DNA of 64,000 bases from Acidobacteriota bacterium (GTDB lineage: Bacteria; Acidobacteriota; Blastocatellia; Pyrinomonadales; Pyrinomonadaceae): assembly GCA_003223025.1 (NCBI GenBank), contig QHXR01000017.1, positions 1 to 64,000 of the forward strand. Direction: 5' to 3'. Every line of letters begins with the position of its first letter. Position 1 is the stretch's first letter. The notes under the pieces were generated by a model, which searched no databases, was not told where the DNA came from, and worked only from the letters and a program-made list of their open reading frames with translations. Below, piece after piece: positions 1 through 7,688 of the stretch. Made by a program: the position numbers and the translations under genes.

Positions 1-45
1 AATGAAGAAATTACGCGTCTTCTCCAGACGATTGAAAAACTTTAA
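1..45 (+). CDS. C-terminal end of a gene entering from the left (partial)
   Basis: The first 45 bases read through in frame 1 as NEEITRLLQTIEKL followed by TAA at 43-45. The short stretch is amphipathic and helix-like, as expected for the tail of a protein. Only 14 residues are visible, so the product cannot be named. It points the same way as nadK, with about 170 bases between, and could be an upstream operon neighbour. Confidence 0.35.
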   Translation, partial: NEEITRLLQTIEKL

Positions 46-214
46 CATCTCTTATTACCTATCGATTTGGATTAGCTGTCGGCACGGACAAGTTGCGATT
101 CTAGCAAAAAGCCTCGGGCGCCTCCAAACTGTGAATGTGATTTAGATGCTGAAAAATCGGGGCGCATATGCCCGTTCGTCCGGAATGAACGTTTACGTGC
201 TATTTTAATTTTAA
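46..214. other. Intergenic region upstream of nadK
   Basis: Noncoding stretch with no repeat or convincing hairpin. The last bases before the nadK ATG are AT-rich with no obvious Shine-Dalgarno motif, so nadK may be read leaderless or from a weak site. Confidence 0.4.
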
Positions 215-1093
215 ATGACGGAAACGACGTTAAAAACCGTCGGCGTGATAGTTAAGCCGGATCACGATGAGGCCTGGAAAACGGCTTGCGAGCTCGCCGA
301 TTGGCTCGACGCCCGCGGTTTAGAACTTATAGGCAGACCTAGAGTTCCGGCCGATGGCGAGGGCGCTAAATGCGATATCGATGCGGTCGATGACGCCACA
401 TTCAGCGAAAAATGCGACCTGATCGTCGTCCTGGGGGGCGACGGAACGATGATCTCGACGGCCCGGCTCGTCGGAGATTCGGACGCACTCGTCCTCGGGA
501 TCAACTATGGCAGTCTCGGTTATCTGACCGATTTTCGCATTGAAGAGATGTTTCCGGCTCTCGAAGCGATCTTCAACGGCGAGTACGAGATCGACCGCCG
601 CGTCATGCTCCACGCCGAGCATTGGCGAGGCGAAGAGATGCTCGCGTCGGGACGCGTCTTGAACGACGTCGTGATAAATAAAGCGGCGCTTGCACGAATA
701 ATTGAGATCGACGTAAACCTCGACGGACTTTTTGTAAACTCATTTCGGGCGGACGGTCTGATCGTCTCGACACCGACCGGATCGACCGCGTACAACCTCT
801 CAGCCGGCGGTCCGATCATCTATCCGTCGATGAACGCAGTCGTGCTGACGCCGATCTGTCCATTCACTCTGACGAACCGGCCGATCGTGATTCCCGACGA
901 TGCGATGATCGAATTGAGGCTGCGGCAGGAAAACGAAGGCGTCGTGCTAACGCTCGACGGCCAGATCGGCTACACAATGGCGAAGGACGACTGCGTCAGG
1001 ATTAGAAAAAGCCGAACAACATTCAATCTCGTCCAGCCACCGAATAGAAACTACTTCGATGTTTTGCGGAATAAGCTGAAGTGGGGAAGGTAG
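215..1093 (+). CDS. nadK: NAD kinase
   Basis: ATP- or polyphosphate-dependent NAD+ kinase that makes cytoplasmic NADP+. The protein is 292 residues, normal for the family. The GGDGT phosphate-binding motif is at residues 74-78, followed by the family signature NYGSLGYLTDF at about 97-107. The second conserved block, with TPTGSTAYNLSAGGPI, lies near residue 190 and forms the NAD-binding floor. The ATG at 215 has no good ribosome-binding site, but the N-terminus (KTVGVIVKP) is typical, so the start is accepted. A TTTTGGATT repeat tract follows the stop codon. Function is assigned from conserved family motifs. Confidence 0.96.
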   Translation: MTETTLKTVGVIVKPDHDEAWKTACELADWLDARGLELIGRPRVPADGEGAKCDIDAVDDATFSEKCDLIVVLGGDGTMISTARLVGDSDALVLGINYGSLGYLTDFRIEEMFPALEAIFNGEYEIDRRVMLHAEHWRGEEMLASGRVLNDVVINKAALARIIEIDVNLDGLFVNSFRADGLIVSTPTGSTAYNLSAGGPIIYPSMNAVVLTPICPFTLTNRPIVIPDDAMIELRLRQENEGVVLTLDGQIGYTMAKDDCVRIRKSRTTFNLVQPPNRNYFDVLRNKLKWGR

Positions 1094-1097
1094 TCCC

Positions 1098-1130
1098 ATT
1101 TTGGATTTTGGATTTTGGATTTTGGATTGA
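1098..1130. repeat. Tandem TTTTGGATT tract
   Basis: Four near-perfect units of a 9-base TTTTGGATT motif directly after nadK. Related GGATTTGGGATT-type tracts occur inside mqnA (about 3707-3806) and truB (about 51477-51512), so this is one member of a dispersed simple-repeat family. Confidence 0.7.
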
Positions 1131-1154
1131 CGGAGGGCAGCACTGAGATCTGCG

Positions 1155-1472
1155 TTACTCTCTTCGCTCATAAATCACAAAAAGATTAGTCTCAAACGCC
1201 GGGAATGCGACGTTCTCAAACCATTCTGCGAATGGCACGCATTCTTTCAGATATTCCGGCAGACCTTCGACGAGTTCGAGCCATCCTTCGGCATCCTCGT
1301 CAAGATTCATAGAATTGTCCCCAGCCTCGATCCTCATACATATCAAATCGAACGCAAACAGATCCCACTTGTAGACGAAGATCCGATTCACGTCCCTCCA
1401 GGCGACAGTGCCTCTGCCTGTACTGGTCTCAAGTGAAACGCCGGTTCCGTCAAAAGTAACTTTGGTCTCCAT
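1155..1472 (-). CDS. Hypothetical protein coupled to the alkyltransferase-like gene
   Basis: A 105-residue protein starting METKVTFDGTGVSLET. I do not recognise the family. It looks like a small soluble alpha/beta protein with acidic, aromatic-rich stretches (EDAEGWLELVEGLP) and no signal peptide or membrane segment. The ATG at 1472 overlaps the TAA of the upstream gene (TAATG), which argues for translational coupling and for this start over the longer reading that would run inside the neighbour. The coupling suggests, but does not prove, a role near the DNA-damage-recognition protein. Confidence 0.7.
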   Translation of the reverse strand: METKVTFDGTGVSLETSTGRGTVAWRDVNRIFVYKWDLFAFDLICMRIEAGDNSMNLDEDAEGWLELVEGLPEYLKECVPFAEWFENVAFPAFETNLFVIYERRE

Positions 1473-1837
1473 TAGACGAAGAGTGTCGGTGATTCCTGCT
1501 CGTCCTTCGCGAACCCATCGGGATACCAAAGATACTCGCCAAGATCGCATTTCCCTTTATCGCTGAAAACAACTCCTTCGCTCTCGAGCATGTTTTGCTG
1601 CAGGTTAACCGGCATTGTCATTCTTCCCGTCGAGCACGCTCCCTGTGAATTGATCACGCGCTGCCAGGGGACGTTCTCGGTGTCAGCTCCATGCATCACG
1701 TATCCGACCGTTCGCGGCGTGTAACCTTCGCCGAGGATCTCCGCGATCAGACCGTAGGTCATCACGCGTCCCGACGGTATCCGCCGCACGATCTCGTAAA
1801 CGCGTTCGCGATATGTTTTGTCGTCTACCTGATTCAT
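1472..1837 (-). CDS. Alkyltransferase-like protein (ATL), MGMT homologue without the active cysteine
   Basis: 121-residue protein of the O6-alkylguanine-DNA alkyltransferase fold (RIPSGRVMTYGLIAEILG, then PRTVGYVMHG). The methyl-accepting PCHRV motif is replaced by PWQRVIN at residues 57-63, with Trp58 where the reactive Cys should be. That substitution defines ATL proteins, which bind O6-alkylguanine lesions without repairing them and hand them to nucleotide excision repair. A true alkyltransferase, Ada, is encoded at 13474, so the two functions are separated in this genome. The gene is coupled to the hypothetical protein downstream. Confidence 0.9.
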   Translation of the reverse strand: MNQVDDKTYRERVYEIVRRIPSGRVMTYGLIAEILGEGYTPRTVGYVMHGADTENVPWQRVINSQGACSTGRMTMPVNLQQNMLESEGVVFSDKGKCDLGEYLWYPDGFAKDEQESPTLFV

Positions 1838-1881
1838 AAGTACGAGTCTCTTATCGATCCTAAATCCGAAACCGCCCTTCT

Positions 1882-2077
1882 TAGCTCGCGTATGCGAGCG
1901 ACAGCATAAAGCCCCCAGCCCTAGCTGGGGGTTAGGCCCTCACCCACGATGAACCCGCGTATGCGGGCGGCAGACGTTTGGTTCATCTGTCGCTCGCATA
2001 CGCGAGCTTGGTTTATTCGCGATTTTACCCCCAGCTAAGGCTGGGGGCTTTATGCTGTCGCTCGCATACGCGAGCTA
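1882..2077. repeat. Palindromic repeat element with 39-bp perfect inverted ends
   Basis: The 39 bases at 1882-1920 (starting TAGCTCGCGTATGCGAGC) are repeated exactly in inverted orientation at 2039-2077. The centre carries further short palindromes (CCCCCAGC/GCTGGGGG, GCTCGCATACGCGAGC). More single GCTCGC-type units follow to about 2130. There is no coding potential. The structure is that of a MITE-like or REP-type element lying between convergent genes or gene tails. Confidence 0.8.
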
Positions 2078-2176
2078 AATCCAGGCCGCTCGCATCCGCG
2101 AGCTGAACCGAACTCGGTCGCATCCGCCCGCTAAATCAATATTACCGATCGCGCACAAATCAATCCCATTCTCTTG

Positions 2177-2812
2177 TCACCTCTTGATCAATATCGTCCT
2201 CGCCGGAGCGCCGTCGCCGGTTCCGCCGACATACTTCATCGGCAGACAAAAAATTTCGTAATCGCCGGGTTCAATCTCGCGGAGGTCGAGGCCTTCGACG
2301 ATCACGATCTCGCTCTTGAGCAACGTAATGTGTGTCGCGAAATCGCTCGAACCAAATTTTTCGACTGAGAGATAATCTATCCCGACCAACTTCACGCCGG
2401 CGGAGGCCAGCGCGCGGGCAGCATCGGGCGAAATATAGGTGAAGTCGGTTCGAAATCCTTTCTCAGGCTCGTTCCAAAACGCCGAGTTGCGCGTCTTGAA
2501 TAACACACGCTCGACGCCGTTCAGGTCGCCAACATCCGACGGTTCGATCGACGTCACGGACTCATCGATCTCGATCACGCGACACGGACCGACAAGCTTT
2601 TCAAGCTCGAGATCTTCGACACGGCGCGTACCGTCGATAAAATGATTCGGTGCGTCGACGTGCGTTCCCGTATGGGCCCCGAGACAAAGATGCGAAACGT
2701 TCGAGTTGTCTCCACCGGCGATGCTCCGGACGCTTTCAATCTCGACACGCGGATCGCCTTCGTAGATCGGAACACTTTCGCTTACCGCCACCGTAACATC
2801 ATAGATCTTCAT
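2177..2812 (-). CDS. Cyclase family protein (kynurenine formamidase-like metal hydrolase)
   Basis: About 211 residues starting MKIYDVTVAVSES. The metal-binding signature HTGTHVDAPNHF (residues 47-58) is the H-x-GTH-x-D-x3-H pattern of the cyclase/KynB superfamily, whose members hydrolyse amide or lactone bonds with a divalent metal. Length fits arylformamidases. No other kynurenine gene lies nearby, so the substrate is open (N-formylkynurenine or isatin-type). An alternative ATG lies four codons upstream at 2824. MKIYDV matches family N-termini better, so it was chosen. Confidence 0.85.
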   Translation of the reverse strand: MKIYDVTVAVSESVPIYEGDPRVEIESVRSIAGGDNSNVSHLCLGAHTGTHVDAPNHFIDGTRRVEDLELEKLVGPCRVIEIDESVTSIEPSDVGDLNGVERVLFKTRNSAFWNEPEKGFRTDFTYISPDAARALASAGVKLVGIDYLSVEKFGSSDFATHITLLKSEIVIVEGLDLREIEPGDYEIFCLPMKYVGGTGDGAPARTILIKR

Positions 2813-2890
2813 TCCGCATAGCATAATTCACCGCCGCGGCCATACAAAGTGGTGGAAAACCTGCCGTCTATTTGTTGTAATAGAACTACT

Positions 2891-3169
2891 ATGGAGATTC
2901 AACGAGACGAACATGGGCGGAAGGGTGCCTTTTTTATCGATGAGAACGGCGAGTGGGTTGCCGAACTTACATATTTCAAAGACAACGGGACAATGACCAT
3001 CGATCACACGGAGATCGATGAAAAACTTCGAGGCGAAGGCATCGGCGAAGACATGGTTAAAGCGGCCGTCGAATATGCACGCGCAAACGGACTCAAGATA
3101 AAAGCCGTGTGCCCGTACGCGAAAAAAGTCATTGATCGTACACCGGATTTTCAGGATGTTGTCGAATGA
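2891..3169 (+). CDS. Small GNAT-type N-acetyltransferase-like protein
   Basis: 92 residues from the ATG at 2891 (MEIQRDEHGRKGAFFI). The core matches the short GCN5-related group (NATD1/YidJ-like): a beta strand reading ELTYFKDNGTMTIDHTEI, then the acetyl-CoA loop region LRGEGIGEDMVKAAVEYAR, then a C-terminal CPYAKKVI segment. These proteins are about 90-100 residues, so it is complete. A longer reading from 2849 adds residues with no family resemblance. The substrate is unknown. Confidence 0.85.
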   Translation: MEIQRDEHGRKGAFFIDENGEWVAELTYFKDNGTMTIDHTEIDEKLRGEGIGEDMVKAAVEYARANGLKIKAVCPYAKKVIDRTPDFQDVVE

Positions 3170-3190
3170 GCCAAGCTTGCTACTGACTTT

Positions 3191-3230
3191 TTAATTACTT
3201 AATTATGTAATTACGTAATTAAGTAATTAA
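3191..3230. repeat. 40-bp AT-rich near-perfect palindrome overlapping the mqnA start
   Basis: Arms TTAATTACTTAATTA and TAATTAAGTAATTAA flank a 10-base centre. The A of the mqnA ATG is the last base of the right arm. A very similar palindrome was present upstream of the O-methyltransferase gene at 58983 before the IS1595-type element inserted in it. It could be a regulatory protein site or a mobile repeat. Confidence 0.75.
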
Positions 3231-4126
3231 TGAGAGAGACCCCTGTGCACACGCCGCGCATTTCTGCATCCAGTTATTCCAATACAGCTCCACTCGTGTG
3301 GAGCTTTCTTTACGGATCGCAGCACGGTAACGTCGAGATAATTCTCGACAATGCCCCCGCGCGATCCGCTGAGTTGCTTACACAAGATCGAGTCGATGCG
3401 GCGCTCGTTCCGGTGATAATGTCGCAGCACATTCCGGATGTTCGCATCGTCCCGAATGTCTGCGTCGGAGCACGTGAACGGGTTCAAAGCGTCGCGCTGA
3501 TCACGCGCGGTGCGGATCTATCCGATGTACGTTCAGTTGCCCTCGACGTCTCATCCCGGACGTCGGTCATTCTTACAAAAATAATCTTTCGCGAATTTCT
3601 CGGATTCGAACCCGAGTGGCGCGACGCTGCTCCGGATATCGATGCGATGCTCGACAGCGCCGACTGCGCGTTGTTGATCGGTGACCCAGCGCTTGCTATT
3701 TCGGAATTGGGATTTGGGATCTGGGATTTCGATGGGTCGACTTCAGCTTCACCCGATGTGAGCGTTGCAGAATCGAAATCCCAAATCCCAAATCCCAAAT
3801 CCCAGATGCGCACGTATGATCTCGCCCAACTCTGGAACCATCACACTGGTCTCGGATTCGTATTCGCGATGTGGATGACGCGGAGGGACGAATGCCCGAT
3901 CGATTTCGCTACGGCGCGAGACGAGGGCGTCCAACACATCTCCGAGATCGCGTCCAATTATGAGCCTGAGATCGGTCTCGATCGCGATCAGATGATCAAA
4001 TACTTATCGGACAGTATTTCTTATTCTGTAGATGATTCGATGCAGGCGGGTATGAAGCTTTACTTCGAATTGGCGGGCAAAAACCGCCTCATCGATTCGG
4101 TGCAGCCGATCCGATATTTAGAATAG
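3230..4126 (+). CDS. mqnA: Chorismate dehydratase MqnA (futalosine pathway), with an in-frame repeat insertion
   Basis: 298 residues. MqnA converts chorismate to 3-[(1-carboxyvinyl)oxy]benzoate, the first step of futalosine-dependent menaquinone synthesis. The N-terminus (PRISASSYSNTAPLVWSF) and the blocks DAALVPVI and GLGFVFAMW match the family. Residues 159-193 are foreign: they are encoded by a GGGATTTGGGATCTGGGATT tract and its inverted copy, spliced between GDPALAIS and RTYDLAQLW without breaking the frame. mqnC lies 1.4 kb downstream on the same strand, supporting the pathway. The start has no Shine-Dalgarno motif and sits in an AT palindrome. Confidence 0.9.
   Translation: MRETPVHTPRISASSYSNTAPLVWSFLYGSQHGNVEIILDNAPARSAELLTQDRVDAALVPVIMSQHIPDVRIVPNVCVGARERVQSVALITRGADLSDVRSVALDVSSRTSVILTKIIFREFLGFEPEWRDAAPDIDAMLDSADCALLIGDPALAISELGFGIWDFDGSTSASPDVSVAESKSQIPNPKSQMRTYDLAQLWNHHTGLGFVFAMWMTRRDECPIDFATARDEGVQHISEIASNYEPEIGLDRDQMIKYLSDSISYSVDDSMQAGMKLYFELAGKNRLIDSVQPIRYLE
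3707..3806. repeat. Inverted GGATTTGGGAT repeat inserted in-frame in mqnA
   Basis: Left arm about 3707-3733 (TTGGGATTTGGGATCTGGGA...) and right arm about 3773-3806 (...AAATCCCAAATCCCAAATCC) form a hairpin-capable inverted repeat of 7-base units. It encodes about 35 extra residues in a position where MqnA proteins normally have a short loop. Confidence 0.8.
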
Positions 4127-4219
4127 CCCCGACTGAAATATCAGCAGCCAGCCCGCTACGATAGCGAATACCACCAGTCCGAGATCGTTCAATTGAAATT
4201 TTGCTTCAGTTCGTTCCAT
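4118..4219 (-). CDS. Possible small single-pass membrane protein
   Basis: 33 residues from the ATG at 4219: a charged N-terminus (MERTEAKFQLNDLG) and one hydrophobic segment (LVVFAIVAGWLLIFQSGLF) ending the protein. The open frame extends up to 4363, but that part is polar and unlike a gene. Its stop overlaps the end of mqnA by nine bases on the opposite strand. The charge-then-hydrophobic pattern is credible for a real small membrane protein, but length and lack of a known family keep confidence low. Confidence 0.35.
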   Translation of the reverse strand: MERTEAKFQLNDLGLVVFAIVAGWLLIFQSGLF

Positions 4220-4368
4220 CGTCTTTTCCACTCGCAAGGAGCGTTCCTTTGTCCTTATACGCGGAGGAGACGGCGGTTTCGTATCACTTTTGCAAAATAA
4301 ATAATTCAGATTGCATTGATTCTGGTCACCAGGCTGTCGAGTTGACCGCGCACCAGAAATCATTACCC

Positions 4369-4731
4369 GCGAAACACGCGAAATACACGAAAGAAGAATT
4401 TGCCCGCTAATAGCGCGAATGAAAGCGAATAGAAGAACGGGTTTTTATTCGCGTTTTTCCGCGTGACTCGTGAGCAAGATGTCTGCTGCACACGGTCAAC
4501 TCGCGAAAGACACGAAAGAAGAATTTGCCCGCGAATATCGCGAATGAAAGCGAATAGAAGAAAGGTTTTTATTCGCGTTTTTTCGCGTGATTCGCGAGCA
4601 AGATGTCTGCCTGTACGGTCAACTCGCGAAAGACACGAAAGAAGAATTTGCCCGGAATATCGCGAATGAAAGCGAATAGAAGAAAGGTTTTTATTCGCGT
4701 TTTTTCGCGTGATTCGCGGGCAAATTCCTCT
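4369..4731. repeat. Three tandem copies of a ~123-bp repeat
   Basis: Units begin at about 4369, 4498 and 4622. Each reads through GCGAAAGACACGAAAGAAGA, a central GCGAATGAAAGCGAATAGAA, and a TTTTTATTCGCGTTTTTTCG tail; each unit is itself partly palindromic. Copies 2 and 3 are almost identical. Copy 1 is diverged. There is no credible coding frame. Confidence 0.8.
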
Positions 4732-4736
4732 TTGAT

Positions 4737-5252
4737 TCAGAACACCGGTCGTTTAAGTTCGGCCTGAAGTTGGTCGTGAACGATCTTGCCTTCGTTCTTT
4801 TTAAGATGCTCGATGAAAATAAGCGCGGTGTGGATTCGTTTGTCGATGTCTTTGACCTTGCCGACAAAGTACAGCATCGAGCGCTGCTTACCCGCGGTCA
4901 GTGAATGAAAAAGTTTATTGCCTTCGCGGTCTTGTTTGAGAACTTCGCGGAGCTCGGCCGGCATCGGCAATCCGTATTTGCTCGTATCCTCTTTTAGCTC
5001 GACATCTATCTTGCTACCGCCGACGATCCCGAGTTTGTCGCGCTTCGCTTTGTTCACCATGATGACGAAATCACCATCCGACGGCATCAGCGCGCACTGA
5101 AACGTCTCGGAGCCGTTTATCGTGCAGACGACACGACGCGAGCCCTCCTTCTTCTCAAATTTCTCGCCGATCTTTCCTTTGACATGAACGAAATGCCAAC
5201 CTGCGTCGGGATCCGGCTGACGCAACACAGTTTTGAACTTGAGCAATTTCAT
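4737..5252 (-). CDS. DUF1905 / YdeI-OmdA-like domain protein
   Basis: 171 residues from MKLLKFKTVLRQ. The first half (WHFVHVKGKIGEKF... CTINGSETFQCALMP... KIDVELKED) matches the DUF1905 beta-barrel-like domain. The second half (LPMPAELREVLKQDREGNKLFHSL, then KDIDKRIHTALIFIEHL) matches the OmdA/YdeI bacteriocin-protection domain often fused to it. The biochemical role is unknown. The internal ATG at 5252 was chosen because the longer frame runs into repeat DNA. It lies between mqnA and mqnC but on the opposite strand, so it is not in their operon. Confidence 0.8.
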   Translation of the reverse strand: MKLLKFKTVLRQPDPDAGWHFVHVKGKIGEKFEKKEGSRRVVCTINGSETFQCALMPSDGDFVIMVNKAKRDKLGIVGGSKIDVELKEDTSKYGLPMPAELREVLKQDREGNKLFHSLTAGKQRSMLYFVGKVKDIDKRIHTALIFIEHLKKNEGKIVHDQLQAELKRPVF

Positions 5253-5262
5253 AACAACAACA

Positions 5263-5512
5263 AAAGCTCCCCTCCTTCCGAAGGAGAAGTGGCAGCAGCT
5301 CGGCTGACGTGGTGGTTCTCTGACCATCGCGACATTTAACCGCAGATAACGCAGATAACGCAGATCAAAAAAGATCTGACCAAATCATTGCCATCCGTGT
5401 CATCTGCGTTATCTGTGGTTAAGTTCCTGACGTCCCTTGAACCAGGCCCAAGAAAGCTCCCCTCCTTCCGAAGGAGGGGTGGCAGCCGCTCGGCTGACGG
5501 GGTGGTTCTCTT
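5263..5512. repeat. Direct repeat pair plus CCGCAGATAACGC hairpin
   Basis: The motif AGCTCCCCTCCTTCCGAAGG, continued through GCTCGGCTGACG and GGTGGTTCTCT, occurs at about 5265-5321 and again at about 5456-5512. Between them, 5338-5422 is an inverted repeat whose arms read AACCGCAGATAACGC and GCGTTATCTGTGGTT, a member of the dispersed CCGCAGAT hairpin family. Confidence 0.75.
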
Positions 5513-5544
5513 TTTCTCGCCCCGAGCGCTAAGATTATATTCGA

Positions 5545-6687
5545 ATGCACACTGATATTCAGCCCATCTTGGACAAGGCCATCGCCGGCGAAAGACTGAC
5601 CTCTGAAGACTGCACCGAGCTGCTCGAATCAAAAGATTTCGTCCGCATCGGCGTCGCCGCGCACGAGATCCGCATGCGGCACAACCCGACGGATGTGGTC
5701 ACGTACATCATCGACCGCAACATAAATTACACAAACGTCTGCAACGTCGTCTGCACATTCTGCGCGTTCTATCGCCGACCGGGCAAGCCGGATACGTACG
5801 TCCATTCGATCGAAGAGATCGAGAAGCGGATCGACGAGACGATCGAGCTCGGCGGAACCGGCGTGTTGATGCAGGGCGGTCTACATCCGGATTTTAATAT
5901 CGAGTGGTACGAAGATCTGCTGCGAACTCTTCACGCGAAGTATCCGAAGTTTCAATTGCACTGCTTCTCGCCGCCTGAGATCCACAACATCCATCTCATC
6001 TCCGGTCTCGATTACGAAACTGTCATGCAGCGTCTGAAAGATGCGGGATTGAATTCGCTGCCGGGCGGCGGCGGCGAGATTCTCGACGACGAAGTCCGCA
6101 AACGCGTCTCGACGAAATGCAACACGCAGGAATGGCTCGACGTCATGCGCGCCGTTCACAAAGTCGGACTTCGTTCGACAGCGACGATGATGTTCGGCAT
6201 CGGCGATCGCATCGAGCATCGCGTGCGTCATCTGCAGCGCGTCCGCGATGTGCAGGACGAGACCGGCGGATTCACCGCGTTCATCCCATGGACATTCCAA
6301 CGCGAGAACACCGCGCTCGGTCGAAAGATCACCGAAGAGCCGACCGGAATCGATTACCTGCAAATGGTCGCCGTCTCGAGATTGTTTTTGGATAACGTCC
6401 AGCACATCCAGGCTTCGTGGCTCACGCAAGGTTTGAAGCTCGGGCAGACTGCATTGCGATTCGGCGCTGACGACATGGGCTCGATCATGATCGAAGAAAA
6501 CGTCGTCTCCGCCGCCGGTGCTCACGTCGAAGCGAACGAGCGCGATCTGCGATATCAGATCCGCGAAGCCGGGTTCACGCCACAACAAAGAGACATCCTT
6601 TACAGGTACATCGATCGACCGGACGTCGATCTCGATAGCAGTGATTCGATGAAGTTGAAAGAGTTGAGCGTCGCGTTTGCGGATTAA
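5545..6687 (+). CDS. mqnC: Cyclic dehypoxanthinyl futalosine synthase (radical SAM)
   Basis: 380 residues. MqnC is the radical SAM enzyme that cyclises dehypoxanthinyl futalosine in menaquinone synthesis. The [4Fe-4S] cysteines C66, C70 and C73 lie in CNVVCTFCAF. Family blocks GGTGVLMQGGLHPD, LPGGGGEILDDEVR, TATMMFGIGDRIEHRV and TAFIPWTFQREN are all present, and LGQTALRFGADDMGSIMIEENVVSAAG near the end is typical of the MqnC/MqnE group. Length is normal. With mqnA at 3230 it shows that the organism uses the futalosine route. MqnB, MqnD and MqnE are not in this window. Confidence 0.95.
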   Translation: MHTDIQPILDKAIAGERLTSEDCTELLESKDFVRIGVAAHEIRMRHNPTDVVTYIIDRNINYTNVCNVVCTFCAFYRRPGKPDTYVHSIEEIEKRIDETIELGGTGVLMQGGLHPDFNIEWYEDLLRTLHAKYPKFQLHCFSPPEIHNIHLISGLDYETVMQRLKDAGLNSLPGGGGEILDDEVRKRVSTKCNTQEWLDVMRAVHKVGLRSTATMMFGIGDRIEHRVRHLQRVRDVQDETGGFTAFIPWTFQRENTALGRKITEEPTGIDYLQMVAVSRLFLDNVQHIQASWLTQGLKLGQTALRFGADDMGSIMIEENVVSAAGAHVEANERDLRYQIREAGFTPQQRDILYRYIDRPDVDLDSSDSMKLKELSVAFAD

Positions 6688-6742
6688 AGATTCACAGGCC
6701 GATCTTATTTGGACCGGTCTGATGATAGGAAGAATCATTCGT

Positions 6743-6956
6743 TCTTGTCGCCAAAGGCGACGGACAATAAAGCCTAGGGTTGAATGAGCGAAGCGAATGA
6801 AACCCTAGGTACATCGTCAAATGAATTCCGACCCTGAAAGGGTCGAACAATGTTGCTCCCCTTCAGGGAGCGAATCTGTTTCGGGACTTAGCTAGGGTTT
6901 CATTCACTTCGCTCATTCAACCCTAGGCTTTAATGTTCGTCGCTTCAGCGACAAGA
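6743..6956. repeat. MITE-like palindromic element, copy 1
   Basis: 214 bp with inverted ends beginning TCTTGTCGCC-AAAGGCGAC and ending in the complement; next inward are CCTAGGGTT and AACCCTAGG on both sides. Copies 2 and 3 at 9661 and 10585 share the ends and the general plan but differ in the middle. There is no open frame. Confidence 0.8.
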
Positions 6957-7036
6957 ACCGTTGCCTTGGCTCGCGTTCGCGACAGATTTTTTCAGGAACC
7001 AATACGCTCTCGCGAAGTCAAAGAGCGAGGATCAAG

Positions 7037-7543
7037 ATGTCAAAACTGGTTAACACCGACTCGTACGAAACAGAGAACGTAATGATTGTTGGTGCGTCGA
7101 CCTGCATCACTCATGTTTGTGTCGTGCTCTTTTATTTCTGGTTGGCGGGGACGGTTAGCGGTTATCATTCGTGGGCCGTTTTCAGCAACTTTGATCTGAT
7201 GATGGCCTCATTCTGGAGTCTGGTCGCCTGTACATTCATCTCCGTCGCGAGCCCGTTGCTAAGACGCGTTCTTCGTCATTTTCCGCCTTCGTGGCTTGCC
7301 ATACCGATTGGATCAACTTTCGTCTTCATCTTTTCGATCGCGCTCTTTGGGTATTGGATTGCCGTGTCCACGTATACGCCGGACAATCCTTTTCGCACCG
7401 CACCACCTCCGCTCGATAGCGTGCTTACGTCTGCATTTTGGATAGCAGCGTTATTGAGCGCAGTCGTCACCGGTATCGTGCTCGTCGCGTACACTTGCTG
7501 GGTGGGAAGAGAGAAAGAAACAGAACTACACGTAGATATTTGA
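7037..7543 (+). CDS. Hypothetical four-helix membrane protein
   Basis: 168 residues with four hydrophobic segments: about 15-40 (VMIVGASTCITHVCVVLFYF), 55-73 (MMASFWSLVACTFISVA), 86-110 (WLAIPIGSTFVFIFSIALF) and 132-157 (SAFWIAALLSAVVTGIVLVA). A GAGG precedes the ATG at about nine bases. No catalytic motif is visible and I do not recognise the family. It is flanked by repeat DNA on both sides, so no operon context helps. Confidence 0.7.
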   Translation: MSKLVNTDSYETENVMIVGASTCITHVCVVLFYFWLAGTVSGYHSWAVFSNFDLMMASFWSLVACTFISVASPLLRRVLRHFPPSWLAIPIGSTFVFIFSIALFGYWIAVSTYTPDNPFRTAPPPLDSVLTSAFWIAALLSAVVTGIVLVAYTCWVGREKETELHVDI

Positions 7544-7562
7544 TGGAGAGTTTTGATGCCTG

Positions 7563-7688
7563 ATGCCCGCAGGAATGCGAAGCACCAACAAACCGTTAAG
7601 TCCTGAAACCGGAATGGGCACTACGCCGTCGAAGCCACGGCGTTGCAGGCAAGGATGCCCGCGGTCCAGTCCGTTGGCGACGTCACTT
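7563..7688. repeat. Partial copy of the TCCAGTCCGTTGGCG repeat
   Basis: The segment with CACGGCGTTGCAGGCAAGGA, GCCCGCGGTCCAGTCC and GTTGGCGACGTC matches the right half of the inverted-repeat element at 16739-16903. It runs up to the 3' end of the rhodanese gene. Confidence 0.65.

Noticed and set aside
4369-4731. Possible CRISPR or coding repeat
   Set aside because: Unit length of about 123 bases and stop codons in all frames across the copies argue for a simple tandem duplication.
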